DNA from: CAZXCQ01 sp964639275
GTDB lineage: Bacteria > Desulfobacterota > DSM-4660 > Desulfatiglandales > Desulfatiglandaceae
Assembly: GCA_964639275.1 (NCBI GenBank)
Contig: CAZXCQ010000064.1
Span: 1 to 24,812, forward strand
Reading direction: 5' to 3'
Length of the DNA stretch: 24,812 bases
The notes under the pieces are model-generated. The model saw nothing but the letters and a program-made list of their open reading frames with translations. It was not told where the DNA came from and did not search any database. A program made the position numbers and the translations under genes. Below, piece after piece: positions 15,480 through 23,281 of this stretch. Numbering within the stretch: position 1 is the stretch's first letter; each line of letters begins with the position of its first letter.

Positions 15480-16361
15480 TTGAAGCCCTTGCCTGATTGT
15501 GCACCCTGTATACTCAAATGGATCTACGAGAGGACGGCGTCTTCTGCGAGTGAAGGGCAGCGCTATGAATTGATGAGAACCTTGCTGGGCAAGCTCTCTT
15601 GTGAATTCACGCCCTCAGGGAATCTGGGGCTTATCTGTAAGCGAACCCTCGACGCGGTGAATGAATTCATATTGGCCTCCTCGGCCCACTACAATGAGCT
15701 CAAGGTAAAGACCAACCAGGCCGTGGATGGGTTGTTGCCGGCGTCAAGAGGATTTATTGAGAAAGGCAAAACGCCCCAACAGCGTTTCGAGAGGGCATGC
15801 AGACTGGCATCGGCCGGCAATGTATCCCCTATTGGTGCGCCTTCCGGCACCTTCAAATTCCCTGAGGCGGAGAATATCACCCAGGGCAGGGCTCCACTGC
15901 CTGTGGTGGTCGGTGATGTCTATGGGGCGGCCCGGGATGCGACGCGTATCCTGTTTCTTCCCGATAATGCCGGGGAAATAGGGTTTGACTCGCTTTTGAT
16001 CGAGGAACTCAAGGCAATGGGATCCAAGGTGGCCCTCGTGGTCAAGGAGGACCCCTTTTTTGAGGATGCCACAATACGGGATGTCGCTCACTTCGGCCTG
16101 AATAAGTTGGCCGACGACATTCTGACCACCAAGAGCGTTTTTCTCACTGGTGAGGGCATACCCGCCCTGGATGACGCTTACAGCCAGAGCGATCTCGTGA
16201 TGGCAAAAGGTGTCTTTAACTTTGAGGCCTTGAACGGAGAGGTCTCGGGAAAACCAGTCATCTATATGCTAAAGATCAAATGCGGCCCAATCTCCAAAAG
16301 GAATGGAGTGGATATAGGGACCTTCTTGGTCAAACTTGAAAACGGCCGGAATGCCCTATGA
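15480..16361 (+). CDS. DUF89 family protein (ARMT1-like metal-dependent phosphatase fold)
   Basis: 293 aa from a TTG start at 15480, with GGGAGG 10 bp upstream; no better start is visible. Features of the DUF89/COG1578 group: an N-terminal DCAPC pair (C7, C10), the LFLPDNAGEIGFDSLLIEEL motif (D162, N163, E166), KGVFNFEAL (K243, N247, E249), and a C-terminal KCGPISKRNGVDIGTFLV. Some DUF89 members are Mn/Ni-dependent phosphatases that clear damaged or excess sugar phosphates, and others act in methylation or pantothenate metabolism. Here it lies between a CoA ligase and an SDR. A metabolite-repair role for this pathway is possible but unproved. Confidence 0.88.
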   Translation: MKPLPDCAPCILKWIYERTASSASEGQRYELMRTLLGKLSCEFTPSGNLGLICKRTLDAVNEFILASSAHYNELKVKTNQAVDGLLPASRGFIEKGKTPQQRFERACRLASAGNVSPIGAPSGTFKFPEAENITQGRAPLPVVVGDVYGAARDATRILFLPDNAGEIGFDSLLIEELKAMGSKVALVVKEDPFFEDATIRDVAHFGLNKLADDILTTKSVFLTGEGIPALDDAYSQSDLVMAKGVFNFEALNGEVSGKPVIYMLKIKCGPISKRNGVDIGTFLVKLENGRNAL

Positions 16362-16498
16362 ATCCCCCTCGGCCGGGCCGATAAGCGGTACGTAACAATG
16401 CGGGCACATTCCCCACTGATTATCGGAGGAGAGCGGGGATCCCATTAGTAATCTCTCACCTATCTTCAGAAACAGACGCCAAATGAAAGGGGGGCAAA

Positions 16499-16783
16499 AT
16501 GGTAACCGCGATATTTGAATACGATATACCGGTCGAAAAACAGGGCGATTACATCCAGACCACCAAGGACAGGATTAAACCTCTCTGGGAATCCATCGGC
16601 TGTAAGGCCTACGATATCTGGCAGGTGACGGAGAGTGAAACCAGATTTGTAAAGACCATGCTTTTTGAAGACATGTCTGCGATGAAGAAGGCCATGGACA
16701 ACAAGGAGGCGGAACCTGTCAAGGAGGTCTTTGGCAAATTCGCTGAGAATGTCTCCCGAATGATATGTCAGAGAAAGACCTAA
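16499..16783 (+). CDS. Small protein with possible dimeric alpha/beta-barrel (ABM-like) fold
   Basis: 94 aa with a strong site (AAAGGGGGG) before ATG 16499. It starts with MVTAIFEYDIPVEKQGDYIQTTKDRIKPLWESIGCKAYDIWQ, and a strand-helix-strand pattern suggests the antibiotic-biosynthesis-monooxygenase/NIPSNAP-like barrel fold. No catalytic motif can be recognised. Spacing to the SDR gene is 49 bp, so the two are likely co-transcribed. The function is unknown; the fold assignment is tentative. Confidence 0.75.
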   Translation: MVTAIFEYDIPVEKQGDYIQTTKDRIKPLWESIGCKAYDIWQVTESETRFVKTMLFEDMSAMKKAMDNKEAEPVKEVFGKFAENVSRMICQRKT

Positions 16784-16832
16784 GGGCTACCAGGAGAATT
16801 GGTCAAGGTTATAGAGGAAAGAAGGAGAGAAC

Positions 16833-17588
16833 ATGGGAAGGCTGGAAAACAAAGTGGCCATCGTTACCGGCGGTGCCAGGGGCCTGGGCAGAGTCTTTTG
16901 CCTGGCTATGGCCAAAGAGGGGGCCCGAATAGTCGTGGCGGATATTCTGACCAAAGAGGCCCGACAAACGACCACAGAGATCATATCCAAAGGGGGTTCA
17001 GCCATAGCGATAAAGGTTGATGTGACCCAGAAAGAGGAAACCTCTCGCATGGCCGAGGAGGCGATAAGACACTTTGGGGCCATAGACATCTTGATCAACA
17101 ACGCCGCTATGCTCTACGGGCTGGGGCGCAGGCCATTCTATGAAATCCCGGTGGAAGAATGGGATAAATTGATGGCCGTAAATCTGAGAGGGCCGTTCCT
17201 GTGCACCAAGGCGGTATTCCCACAGATGAAGGAGCAGTTGAAGGGCAAGATCATCAACATCGCTTCGGAAACCGCCTTCACGGGATCCGAGGGTTTTCTC
17301 CATTATGTCACCTCCAAGGGTGGAATCATCAGCTTTACCCGGTCGCTGGCTGCGGAGTTAGGTCAATATGGTGTCCGCGTCAACACAGTAGCTCCCGGTT
17401 TTACGGATACGGAGGCATCCAGGACCGTTACCGATGATATCGCAAAATATGACACCAGTCGTACGCCATTGGGAAGACTGGAGCAGCCCAGGGATCTGGT
17501 TGGAGCGGTCATCTTTTTCGCCAGTGACGAAAGTGATTTTATTACCGGCCAGGCCCTGATCGTTGATGGCGGTCGCTATATGCACTGA
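16833..17588 (+). CDS. Short-chain dehydrogenase/reductase (SDR)
   Basis: 251 aa; ATG after AAGGAGAG. It is a classical SDR: cofactor motif TGGARGLG (12-19), NNAA with N90, and catalytic S145, Y158 and K162 with the normal spacing, plus N117 completing the tetrad. The C-terminus ends in TGQALIVDGGRYMH, as in FabG-like enzymes. Residues after strand 2 read VVADILTKEA; the acidic residue there favours NAD(H). It would interconvert an alcohol and a ketone in the cytoplasm, possibly producing a beta-keto substrate for the C-C cleaving enzymes encoded in the window. The actual substrate is unknown. Confidence 0.94.
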   Translation: MGRLENKVAIVTGGARGLGRVFCLAMAKEGARIVVADILTKEARQTTTEIISKGGSAIAIKVDVTQKEETSRMAEEAIRHFGAIDILINNAAMLYGLGRRPFYEIPVEEWDKLMAVNLRGPFLCTKAVFPQMKEQLKGKIINIASETAFTGSEGFLHYVTSKGGIISFTRSLAAELGQYGVRVNTVAPGFTDTEASRTVTDDIAKYDTSRTPLGRLEQPRDLVGAVIFFASDESDFITGQALIVDGGRYMH

Positions 17589-17590
17589 AT

Positions 17591-17616
17591 AACCCCTGTC
17601 TGTAAGACGAGGGGTT
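17591..17616 (+). terminator. Weak terminator or hairpin after the SDR gene
   Basis: AACCCCTGTC (17591-17600) pairs with GAC-g-AGGGGTT (17606-17616) around a 5-nt loop with one bulge. No T-run follows, so partial termination or mRNA protection is likelier than a full stop. Confidence 0.4.
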
Positions 17617-17681
17617 TCAACCATCCCCGAAAGAGACAGTAAGGACTCGGGTGAGCCAATGAAGATAAAGAGGAATAGCCG

Positions 17682-19031
17682 ATGACCGAGATAAAGTTTG
17701 TGGACACCACCCTGAGGGACGGCAATCAGAGCCTCTGGGATGCCACTGGATTAAAGACTGACATGATACTCTCGCTTGCGCCGGAGGTAGAACGGGCGGG
17801 GTATCACGCCGTGGATCTTGTTGCCAGCACCCATATGCAGACGGCCGTCCGTTATCACCGGGAAAACCCCTGGGAGAAACTGCGGCTTGCCTCAAAGGCC
17901 ATGCCAAATACGCGTCTGTGTTTTGGGACGACGGGACGGCGTTTTATCGGGTTCAAACGCTCTCCGGATTCCATAATGCAACTGGTATATGAGCGTATGG
18001 CCGCAAACGGGATACGCCGGGTGTGGCTGTGCGAGGCCGCCCTTGAGATGGAGAGCATCGTCAAGAATGCAAAGATGTCAAAGGCAGCGGGGATAGAGGA
18101 ATTTATGGTGGGTCTTTGCTACTCGATCAGTCCGGTCCATACGGATGAGTACTATGCCAGGAAGACCCGGGAGATCACCCAATGCCCCGACGTGGATACG
18201 ATGTACATCAAAGACCAGGGGGGGCTTCTGACACCGGACAGTGTAAAGACCCTTGTGAAGGCCATTCAACCCAACCTGAATGGACGGCCACTTGAAATTC
18301 ACACCCACTGCAACACGGGGTTGGGTCCCCTGGTCTATCTGGAGGCCATCCGCCTGGGTGTGGATCGGGTGCATACGGGTGTCCCCCCGCTGGCCAATGG
18401 CACGGCCCAGCCATCCGTATTTAACGTCCTGAAAAATATCAAACACATGAGCCACACCGCCAGCCTGAACGAGGAGGCCATCGATAATTATTCCACTAGA
18501 TTGATGGAAATTGCACAAAAAGAGGGTCGGCCGGCGGGTGTTCCCCTGGAGTACGACCTTGCCTATTATGAACATCAGGTGCCCGGGGGAATGATGACAA
18601 CGCTGGGACGACAGCTTGCCGAAGCGGGAAAGGGAGACCGCCTGAAGGAGGTGCTTGAGGAGATCGTCAAGGTCCGGAAGGAACTGGGGTATCCCATCAT
18701 GGTAACGCCGCTCTCCCAGTTCGTAGCAACCCAGGCGACCATGAATGTGGTCTCAGGGGTGCGCTACAAAATGATCCCTGACGGTATTATCGAGTACCTC
18801 GCCGGGTACCACGGAGCACCGCCCGCCCCGGTTGACCAGGATGTCCTGGAAAAGATATACCGGTGGCCCAAGACCAAAAAGATAATGGAGCAAGAGTTTC
18901 CGCAGCCCTCTATTGCAGAAATCCGAAGGCAAATGGGCATCGGCCCCAATGTGTCTGACGAAGAGTTCTTGCTCCGCTTTGCCATGGGCGACAATGAGGT
19001 TGACAAGATGCTGTCGGCAAGCCACAAGTAG
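17682..19031 (+). CDS. Carboxyltransferase subunit (transcarboxylase 5S / OadA N-terminal-like), no biotin domain
   Basis: 449 aa; ATG with AGAGGA upstream. It is a DRE-TIM barrel of the biotin-dependent carboxyltransferase group: DTTLRDGNQS at residues 8-17 (metal ligand D13), TMYIKDQGGLLTP with K177 at the carbamylated-lysine position, and EIHTHCNTG with H207 and H209. The following domain (YYEHQVPGGMMTTLGRQL, then VTPLSQFVATQATMNVV) matches the conserved carboxylase domain of pyruvate carboxylase and OadA. The usual IKDMAG and HTHDTSG are changed to IKDQGG and HTHCNTG. The protein ends without a biotinyl domain, and no carrier or biotin carboxylase gene is in the window, so it would need partners elsewhere. 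It is followed by the second importer cassette. Confidence 0.9.
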   Translation: MTEIKFVDTTLRDGNQSLWDATGLKTDMILSLAPEVERAGYHAVDLVASTHMQTAVRYHRENPWEKLRLASKAMPNTRLCFGTTGRRFIGFKRSPDSIMQLVYERMAANGIRRVWLCEAALEMESIVKNAKMSKAAGIEEFMVGLCYSISPVHTDEYYARKTREITQCPDVDTMYIKDQGGLLTPDSVKTLVKAIQPNLNGRPLEIHTHCNTGLGPLVYLEAIRLGVDRVHTGVPPLANGTAQPSVFNVLKNIKHMSHTASLNEEAIDNYSTRLMEIAQKEGRPAGVPLEYDLAYYEHQVPGGMMTTLGRQLAEAGKGDRLKEVLEEIVKVRKELGYPIMVTPLSQFVATQATMNVVSGVRYKMIPDGIIEYLAGYHGAPPAPVDQDVLEKIYRWPKTKKIMEQEFPQPSIAEIRRQMGIGPNVSDEEFLLRFAMGDNEVDKMLSASHK

Positions 19032-19097
19032 CGGTGGGAACCACCCGGTGTCCCATGGTTTGATCGGATTTTCTAAGACAGGCAGTCTGGATCGGGA

Positions 19098-19108
19098 AAG
19101 GAGGTGAT
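19098..19108 (+). promoter_or_regulatory. Isolated strong Shine-Dalgarno-like sequence
   Basis: AAGGAGGTGAT, near-perfect complement to the 16S 3' end, lies about 145 bp before the real start of the second binding-protein gene. The nearest in-frame start is a TTG at 19121, too far for good initiation, and would bury the signal peptide. Confidence 0.4.
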
Positions 19109-19252
19109 ATCCAGATCATCTTGGAAGGGGCCGCATTTGGTGCTGGGCTCACAGAAGTTTCTTGTGGGGGACTTGTTGTTGCTGTTCCAGGCTCTATTGG
19201 GGAGGCAATGACAGGATGCTATGTTCAACAATATCATTCAAGGAGGGGAAAA

Positions 19253-20467
19253 ATGTATGGTACGGCAAAGCAATTGAGGCTGGTGGTTTTTATATGGTTA
19301 ACCGCTGTGGTCATGGCCTTTCCGTTGACTGGGTACTGCAAAGACAAAATCCTTATCGGGACTGCAATTTCCCTGTCGGGTCCCTATGCCCCAGGCGCAG
19401 CAATGACCCAGATCCCGAACTATAAGATGTGGGTTGACGAAGTTAATGCAAAGGGTGGAATTTATGTGAAGGAGTATGGCAAACGGCTGCCTGTGGAACT
19501 CATCATATACGATGATAAGAGTGATATTGGCACTGCCGTTAAACTGGTTGAGAAATTGATTCTGGAAGACAAAGTAGACCTCCTGTTACCCCCATGGGGC
19601 ACCGCCATGCATTTTGCTGTAGCCCCTGTAGCGAATAAATACGGTTATCCTTTGATAGGGCCCACGATTTCTTCCGAAAAGCTCAGGGAAGTAGCCGATA
19701 AGATCCCCTACTTCTTTGGAATCCTCAACATGCCCCGTGAACAGGGCGCCGCCCTTGTAGACCTCCTCGCAGAGCTTGGCGTAAAAAAAGTGGCCTTGAT
19801 CTATATTGCGGACGCCTATGGTATCGAGTGGACAGGCAAGGTATCGCCCGCATTAAAGGCAAAGGGGATCGAGGCGGTGATTGAAAAAAGCTATCCCCTG
19901 GGTGCCAAGGACCTGTCTCCACTGCTCAAGACAATCAAGGCCGCCAATGTGGATGCCCTGCTGGGCATGTCCTATCCCCCGGACACCTTTCTCATTACTG
20001 CACAGTCAATAGAGCTTAAGTTGAACCCCAAACTCTTTTATCTGGGTGTTGGCGTGGCCTTTCCCGTATATCGGGATAAGTTTGGGACCAAAACTGTGCA
20101 GGGGGTCATGGGAGCGGGTGCCTGGAACCCCAGGCTCCCTTACCCTGGCGCAAAGGAATACTTTGATGCCCACCTCAAGAAATGGGATAAGGAGCCCGAT
20201 CGCTGGGGAAGCGCGTTTGCCTATGCATCTCTTCAGATATTGGAGCAGGCCATTAAGAAGACCGGCACCCTTGACCGGAAGAAACTCCGGGACGTAATCG
20301 CCACCGAGACGTTTCCGACGGTGATCGGTCCGGTGAAGTTTGAGGGAGGATTTAATATCCAGTCCCCCGGCGAGATTGGCCAGTGGCAAGGGGGGGAGTT
20401 TGAAGTCGTAGCCGGAAAGGAAAAGCGTACGGCAAAACCCATATACCCCAAGCCGGCTTGGCCCTGA
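19253..20467 (+). CDS. Branched-chain amino acid-type ABC importer, substrate-binding protein 2
   Basis: 404 aa from ATG 19253, preceded by AAGGAGGGG. This start gives a signal peptide (hydrophobic span about residues 10-25, ending near LTGYCKDK); a frame from TTG 19121 would place 44 residues before it. The cysteine there is not in a standard lipobox because residue -1 is Tyr. The mature region KILIGTAISLSGPYAPG and the LLPPWGTAMHFAVAPVANK segment parallel the first binding protein, as does the C-terminus PIYPKPAWP. It is a clear paralogue, but residues in the middle (NMPREQGAALVDLLAELG) differ, so a related yet distinct ligand is expected. It is separated from LivH by element copy 4. Confidence 0.95.
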   Translation: MYGTAKQLRLVVFIWLTAVVMAFPLTGYCKDKILIGTAISLSGPYAPGAAMTQIPNYKMWVDEVNAKGGIYVKEYGKRLPVELIIYDDKSDIGTAVKLVEKLILEDKVDLLLPPWGTAMHFAVAPVANKYGYPLIGPTISSEKLREVADKIPYFFGILNMPREQGAALVDLLAELGVKKVALIYIADAYGIEWTGKVSPALKAKGIEAVIEKSYPLGAKDLSPLLKTIKAANVDALLGMSYPPDTFLITAQSIELKLNPKLFYLGVGVAFPVYRDKFGTKTVQGVMGAGAWNPRLPYPGAKEYFDAHLKKWDKEPDRWGSAFAYASLQILEQAIKKTGTLDRKKLRDVIATETFPTVIGPVKFEGGFNIQSPGEIGQWQGGEFEVVAGKEKRTAKPIYPKPAWP

Positions 20468-20493
20468 TCTCTTCTGACAGACAAACCCTGACG

Positions 20494-20583
20494 GATCAAT
20501 TTAGCTATTTTAAAATGGTACTCGGGGAGGGCAATGGGGGTTCCGAATCCCCATTGCCCTGTTTCAAATGGCTAAAGTGATAC
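20494..20583 (+). repeat. MITE-like palindromic element, copy 4
   Basis: 90 bp. Left end GATCAATTTAGC, right end GGCTAAAGTGATAC, central hairpin GGGCAATGGGG / CCCCATTGCCC. No flanking direct repeat is visible. It fills the gap between the second binding-protein gene and LivH, ending 13 bp before the LivH start, so it is part of the transcript there and probably carries a stable RNA hairpin. Confidence 0.85.
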
Positions 20584-20596
20584 AGAAAGGCGAAGT

Positions 20597-21469
20597 ATGG
20601 AAGCAACCCTTATTCTGGATATTTTGATCGGGGGGCTTATATTGGGCGGGCTCTATGCGCTCGTCGCTGTGGGGCTCGGGCTTCAATATGGCGTTGCCCG
20701 AGTCCTCAATGTCTCTCACGGCGAGTTTATCATGCTTGGGGCATTTGCAACCTATTCGCTGTATACCCTTTTTGATATAAACCCGCTCTTATCCCTTGTC
20801 ATCAGCGGGCCTATAGTCTTTGCGATCGGTTTTCTGGTTCACAGGACCCTGTTTCAATATCTCAGAAGGACGTCGGAATCGGTGGCCGCCTTTGAAGGAA
20901 ATTCTATCTTGGCCTCATTTGGTCTCCTCTTTATCATCCAGAATATCGCCTTGCTCTCGTGGGGGCCTGACATAAAAGGATACACCTTTATGTCGCAAAC
21001 CGTCGATTTTGGGGGGGCAATTTATGCGCAGAACCGTTTGCTTGCCCTTGTTTTCGCGGTATTCCTTGGATTGGCCTTTTATTGCTTTCTGTCACGAACG
21101 CGCCTGGGAAAGGCCATCAGGGCAGCCGCACAGGATGTCAACACCGCCCAACTCATGGGCGTCAACATTCACAAGGTCCTGGGGTTGTGTTTTGGGCTTG
21201 GTGCGTTGATGGCTGCGGCAGCCGGATGCCTGGTCAGTATGATGTTTGAGATCACCCCGCTCATCGGTCTCCCCTATACCATAATTGCCATCATCGCCGT
21301 GGTTTTGGGTGGGTTGGGCAATATCCTGGGCAGCCTGATAGGGGGCCTCGTACTCGGTCTTGTCGGCAATATCGTGATGTATATTCACCCCGGGCTTTCA
21401 ATGATCGCATATTACATGATCTTTCTTCTCTTGCTCATCGTAAGGCCGACAGGCATTTTGGGGAAATGA
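20597..21469 (+). CDS. ABC importer permease 2, LivH type
   Basis: 290 aa, the same length as the permease at 3975 and aligned end to end with it. It has the QYGVARVLNVSHGEF signature near residues 29-43 and GGLGNILGSLIGGLVLG near residues 235-251. About eight hydrophobic spans are expected. The start ATG follows AAAGGCGAAG, just downstream of element copy 4. It works with LivM (3 bp gap) as the channel of the second importer. Confidence 0.95.
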   Translation: MEATLILDILIGGLILGGLYALVAVGLGLQYGVARVLNVSHGEFIMLGAFATYSLYTLFDINPLLSLVISGPIVFAIGFLVHRTLFQYLRRTSESVAAFEGNSILASFGLLFIIQNIALLSWGPDIKGYTFMSQTVDFGGAIYAQNRLLALVFAVFLGLAFYCFLSRTRLGKAIRAAAQDVNTAQLMGVNIHKVLGLCFGLGALMAAAAGCLVSMMFEITPLIGLPYTIIAIIAVVLGGLGNILGSLIGGLVLGLVGNIVMYIHPGLSMIAYYMIFLLLLIVRPTGILGK

Positions 21470-21472
21470 AGA

Positions 21473-22396
21473 ATGTCAAGCATTAGCGGCGCAGCCCCCA
21501 AAAGGTTTTTTCCGCTGTTGTTATCCTTCATCATCTTAATCCTGGCAGCGGTTATTCCGGGATACCTTCCGCCTTACACCGTCATATCAATCAGTAACAT
21601 CTTTATGTATATTGTCCTTACTGTCTGCTGGTCGGTTTTCTCCGGCCCCACCCATTACATATCGCTTGCCTCTGCTGCCTTTTTTGGTATCGGCATCTAT
21701 GTCGCGGCTGTTCTGGGAGACGCGATGCCCTTTCTGGTGGTTATTGCCGTGGGAGGTCTCCTGAGTTCGTTGATCGCCCTTTTTGTGGGTCTTTCTGGTT
21801 TGAGGCTGAGGGGGATGTATTTTACCATATTCACCTTCGGGCTCAGCGAGCTCATCAGACATTCTGTCCTGTGGTGGGAGGTCAATATCACAGGGACTGT
21901 CGGCAGGATCGTTGTATCACTCAACCCAATGACCGTTTATTATGCCATGCTGGCGATCGTCTTGATGACCCTCGCCATGGCCTGTCTTATAAATAACTCC
22001 AAATATGGTCTCGCACTGGTTGCCATTGGTGAATCTGAGGAGGCCACCGATCATATCGGCATAAATGTAAACGCCCTCAAAATAGTCTCCTTTGCCGTCA
22101 GCACCTTTTTTATGGGAGCAGCCGGGGCCACCATGGCCACACGATGGACCTATATTGACCCCTCCATCGCCTTTAGTCCGCTCTTTTCCTTTATGCCGGT
22201 CCTGATGGCCATCTTTGGGGGAATTCGTCGGATCTATGGTCAAGTTATTGGTGCCACTGTTCTGACCTTTCTGGCCGATATGTTATTAACCAAATTTCCA
22301 TATTATTATAACCTCCTCTATGGGATCATTCTGGTGGCGGTTATCGTGTTTTTGCCCAAAGGTCTGACGGGATTGCGAGAGAAGATAAAAAGATAG
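21473..22396 (+). CDS. ABC importer permease 2, LivM type
   Basis: 307 aa; the start is 3 bp after the LivH stop, with the ribosome site overlapping the LivH end (GGGGAAATGAAG). Marks of the family: HYISLASAAFFGIGIY, LRLRGMYFTIFTFGLSELIRHSVLWWE and the coupling loop GGIRRIYGQVIGA. It matches the first LivM over its whole length and in register. In the copy here a Gln replaces the Pro found in the first LivM (RLYGPILGA) and usual in the family. Confidence 0.94.
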   Translation: MSSISGAAPKRFFPLLLSFIILILAAVIPGYLPPYTVISISNIFMYIVLTVCWSVFSGPTHYISLASAAFFGIGIYVAAVLGDAMPFLVVIAVGGLLSSLIALFVGLSGLRLRGMYFTIFTFGLSELIRHSVLWWEVNITGTVGRIVVSLNPMTVYYAMLAIVLMTLAMACLINNSKYGLALVAIGESEEATDHIGINVNALKIVSFAVSTFFMGAAGATMATRWTYIDPSIAFSPLFSFMPVLMAIFGGIRRIYGQVIGATVLTFLADMLLTKFPYYYNLLYGIILVAVIVFLPKGLTGLREKIKR

Positions 22397-22441
22397 CGGG
22401 ATCGAGTCCTGGTGAAACCTGATGCCGATGCATATATCTCC

Positions 22442-22534
22442 GTAACACTAAAGTTTTCTGAAACCCGGGCAATGGGGATTCCGAACCCCCATTGCCCTAT
22501 CCCAGTGCCAATTTTGAAAAGGGTAAATTGGCAC
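22442..22534 (-). repeat. MITE-like palindromic element, copy 5 (inverted)
   Basis: 93 bp in the opposite orientation to the other four: it begins GTAACACTAAAG and ends GGGTAAATTGGCAC. The core is GGGCAATGGGG / CCCCATTGCCC. An additional perfect 13-bp stem, CCAGTGCCAATTT (22502-22514) with AAATTGGCACTGG (22525-22537), has formed at the downstream end. It lies between LivM and LivG of the second importer. Confidence 0.85.
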
Positions 22535-22557
22535 TGGATTATTTTGGGGCACTAATG

Positions 22558-23277
22558 ATGCCGATTCTTGAAGGAAAAGACGTTCAGAAGTCCTTTGGGG
22601 GCCTGGCCGCGGCCGGGGGCATTGACTTCCATATCGACAAGGGGGAAATCGTGGGTCTGATCGGCCCCAACGGGGCTGGCAAAACGACCCTTTTTAATTT
22701 AATATCGGGATCCATTGTTCCCACATCAGGGACCATCGTATTCAAGGATAAAGACATTACCGGACTGAGGCCCCATCAGATCTGCAAACGGGGCCTGGCA
22801 AGAACTTTTCAGCACGTCAAGCTTTTTGGCAACATAACGGTCCTGGAAAACGTATTGCTGCCATCCATGTTTGGCGGGTCCGCGGGCATTCACAAATCAG
22901 TGGCTACCGAGGCCTCTCTGGAGTTGCTGGAGTTTGTGGGATTATCAGGAATGGACGGGGTCATAGCCAGGGAGTTGACCATAGCCAACCAAAAGCGGCT
23001 TGAAGTGGCAAGGGCATTGGCCACAAAACCCGATCTCTTGCTGCTTGACGAGTTTATGGCGGGTCTGAACCCAACCGAGGTGGCCCGGGCGACGGAGTTA
23101 ATACTGAGAATACGCAAAAGGGGGATCACGATCTTTATGATCGAACACGTAATGAAGGCGATCATGGGTGTTTCTGATCGGATCATAGCGCTTCACTATG
23201 GCAAAAAGATTGGCGAAGGTACACCGGGGGAGATCGCCGAAGACAGGACAGTCAAAGAGGTGTATCTGGGAATATAG
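22558..23277 (+). CDS. ABC importer ATPase 2, LivG type
   Basis: 239 aa. ATG 22558 aligns with the first LivG (MRILEGKKV versus MPILEGKDV); ATG 22555 is one codon upstream, and the longer frame from 22492 would translate element copy 5. Walker A GPNGAGKT (36-43), Q-loop ARTFQ, Walker B LLLLDE (160-165), switch H197 in IEHVM. The signature is LTIANQ (140-145), lacking the consensus SGG as in the paralogue. The ribosome site is poor (TTGGGG), and the upstream hairpin may limit or insulate initiation. It pairs with LivF, whose start is 4 bp after the stop. Confidence 0.94.
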   Translation: MPILEGKDVQKSFGGLAAAGGIDFHIDKGEIVGLIGPNGAGKTTLFNLISGSIVPTSGTIVFKDKDITGLRPHQICKRGLARTFQHVKLFGNITVLENVLLPSMFGGSAGIHKSVATEASLELLEFVGLSGMDGVIARELTIANQKRLEVARALATKPDLLLLDEFMAGLNPTEVARATELILRIRKRGITIFMIEHVMKAIMGVSDRIIALHYGKKIGEGTPGEIAEDRTVKEVYLGI

Positions 23278-23281
23278 ACCG

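Noticed and set aside
22492..22557. N-terminal extension of the second LivG
   Set aside because: It would translate the end of palindromic element copy 5; the paralogue aligns from ATG 22558.
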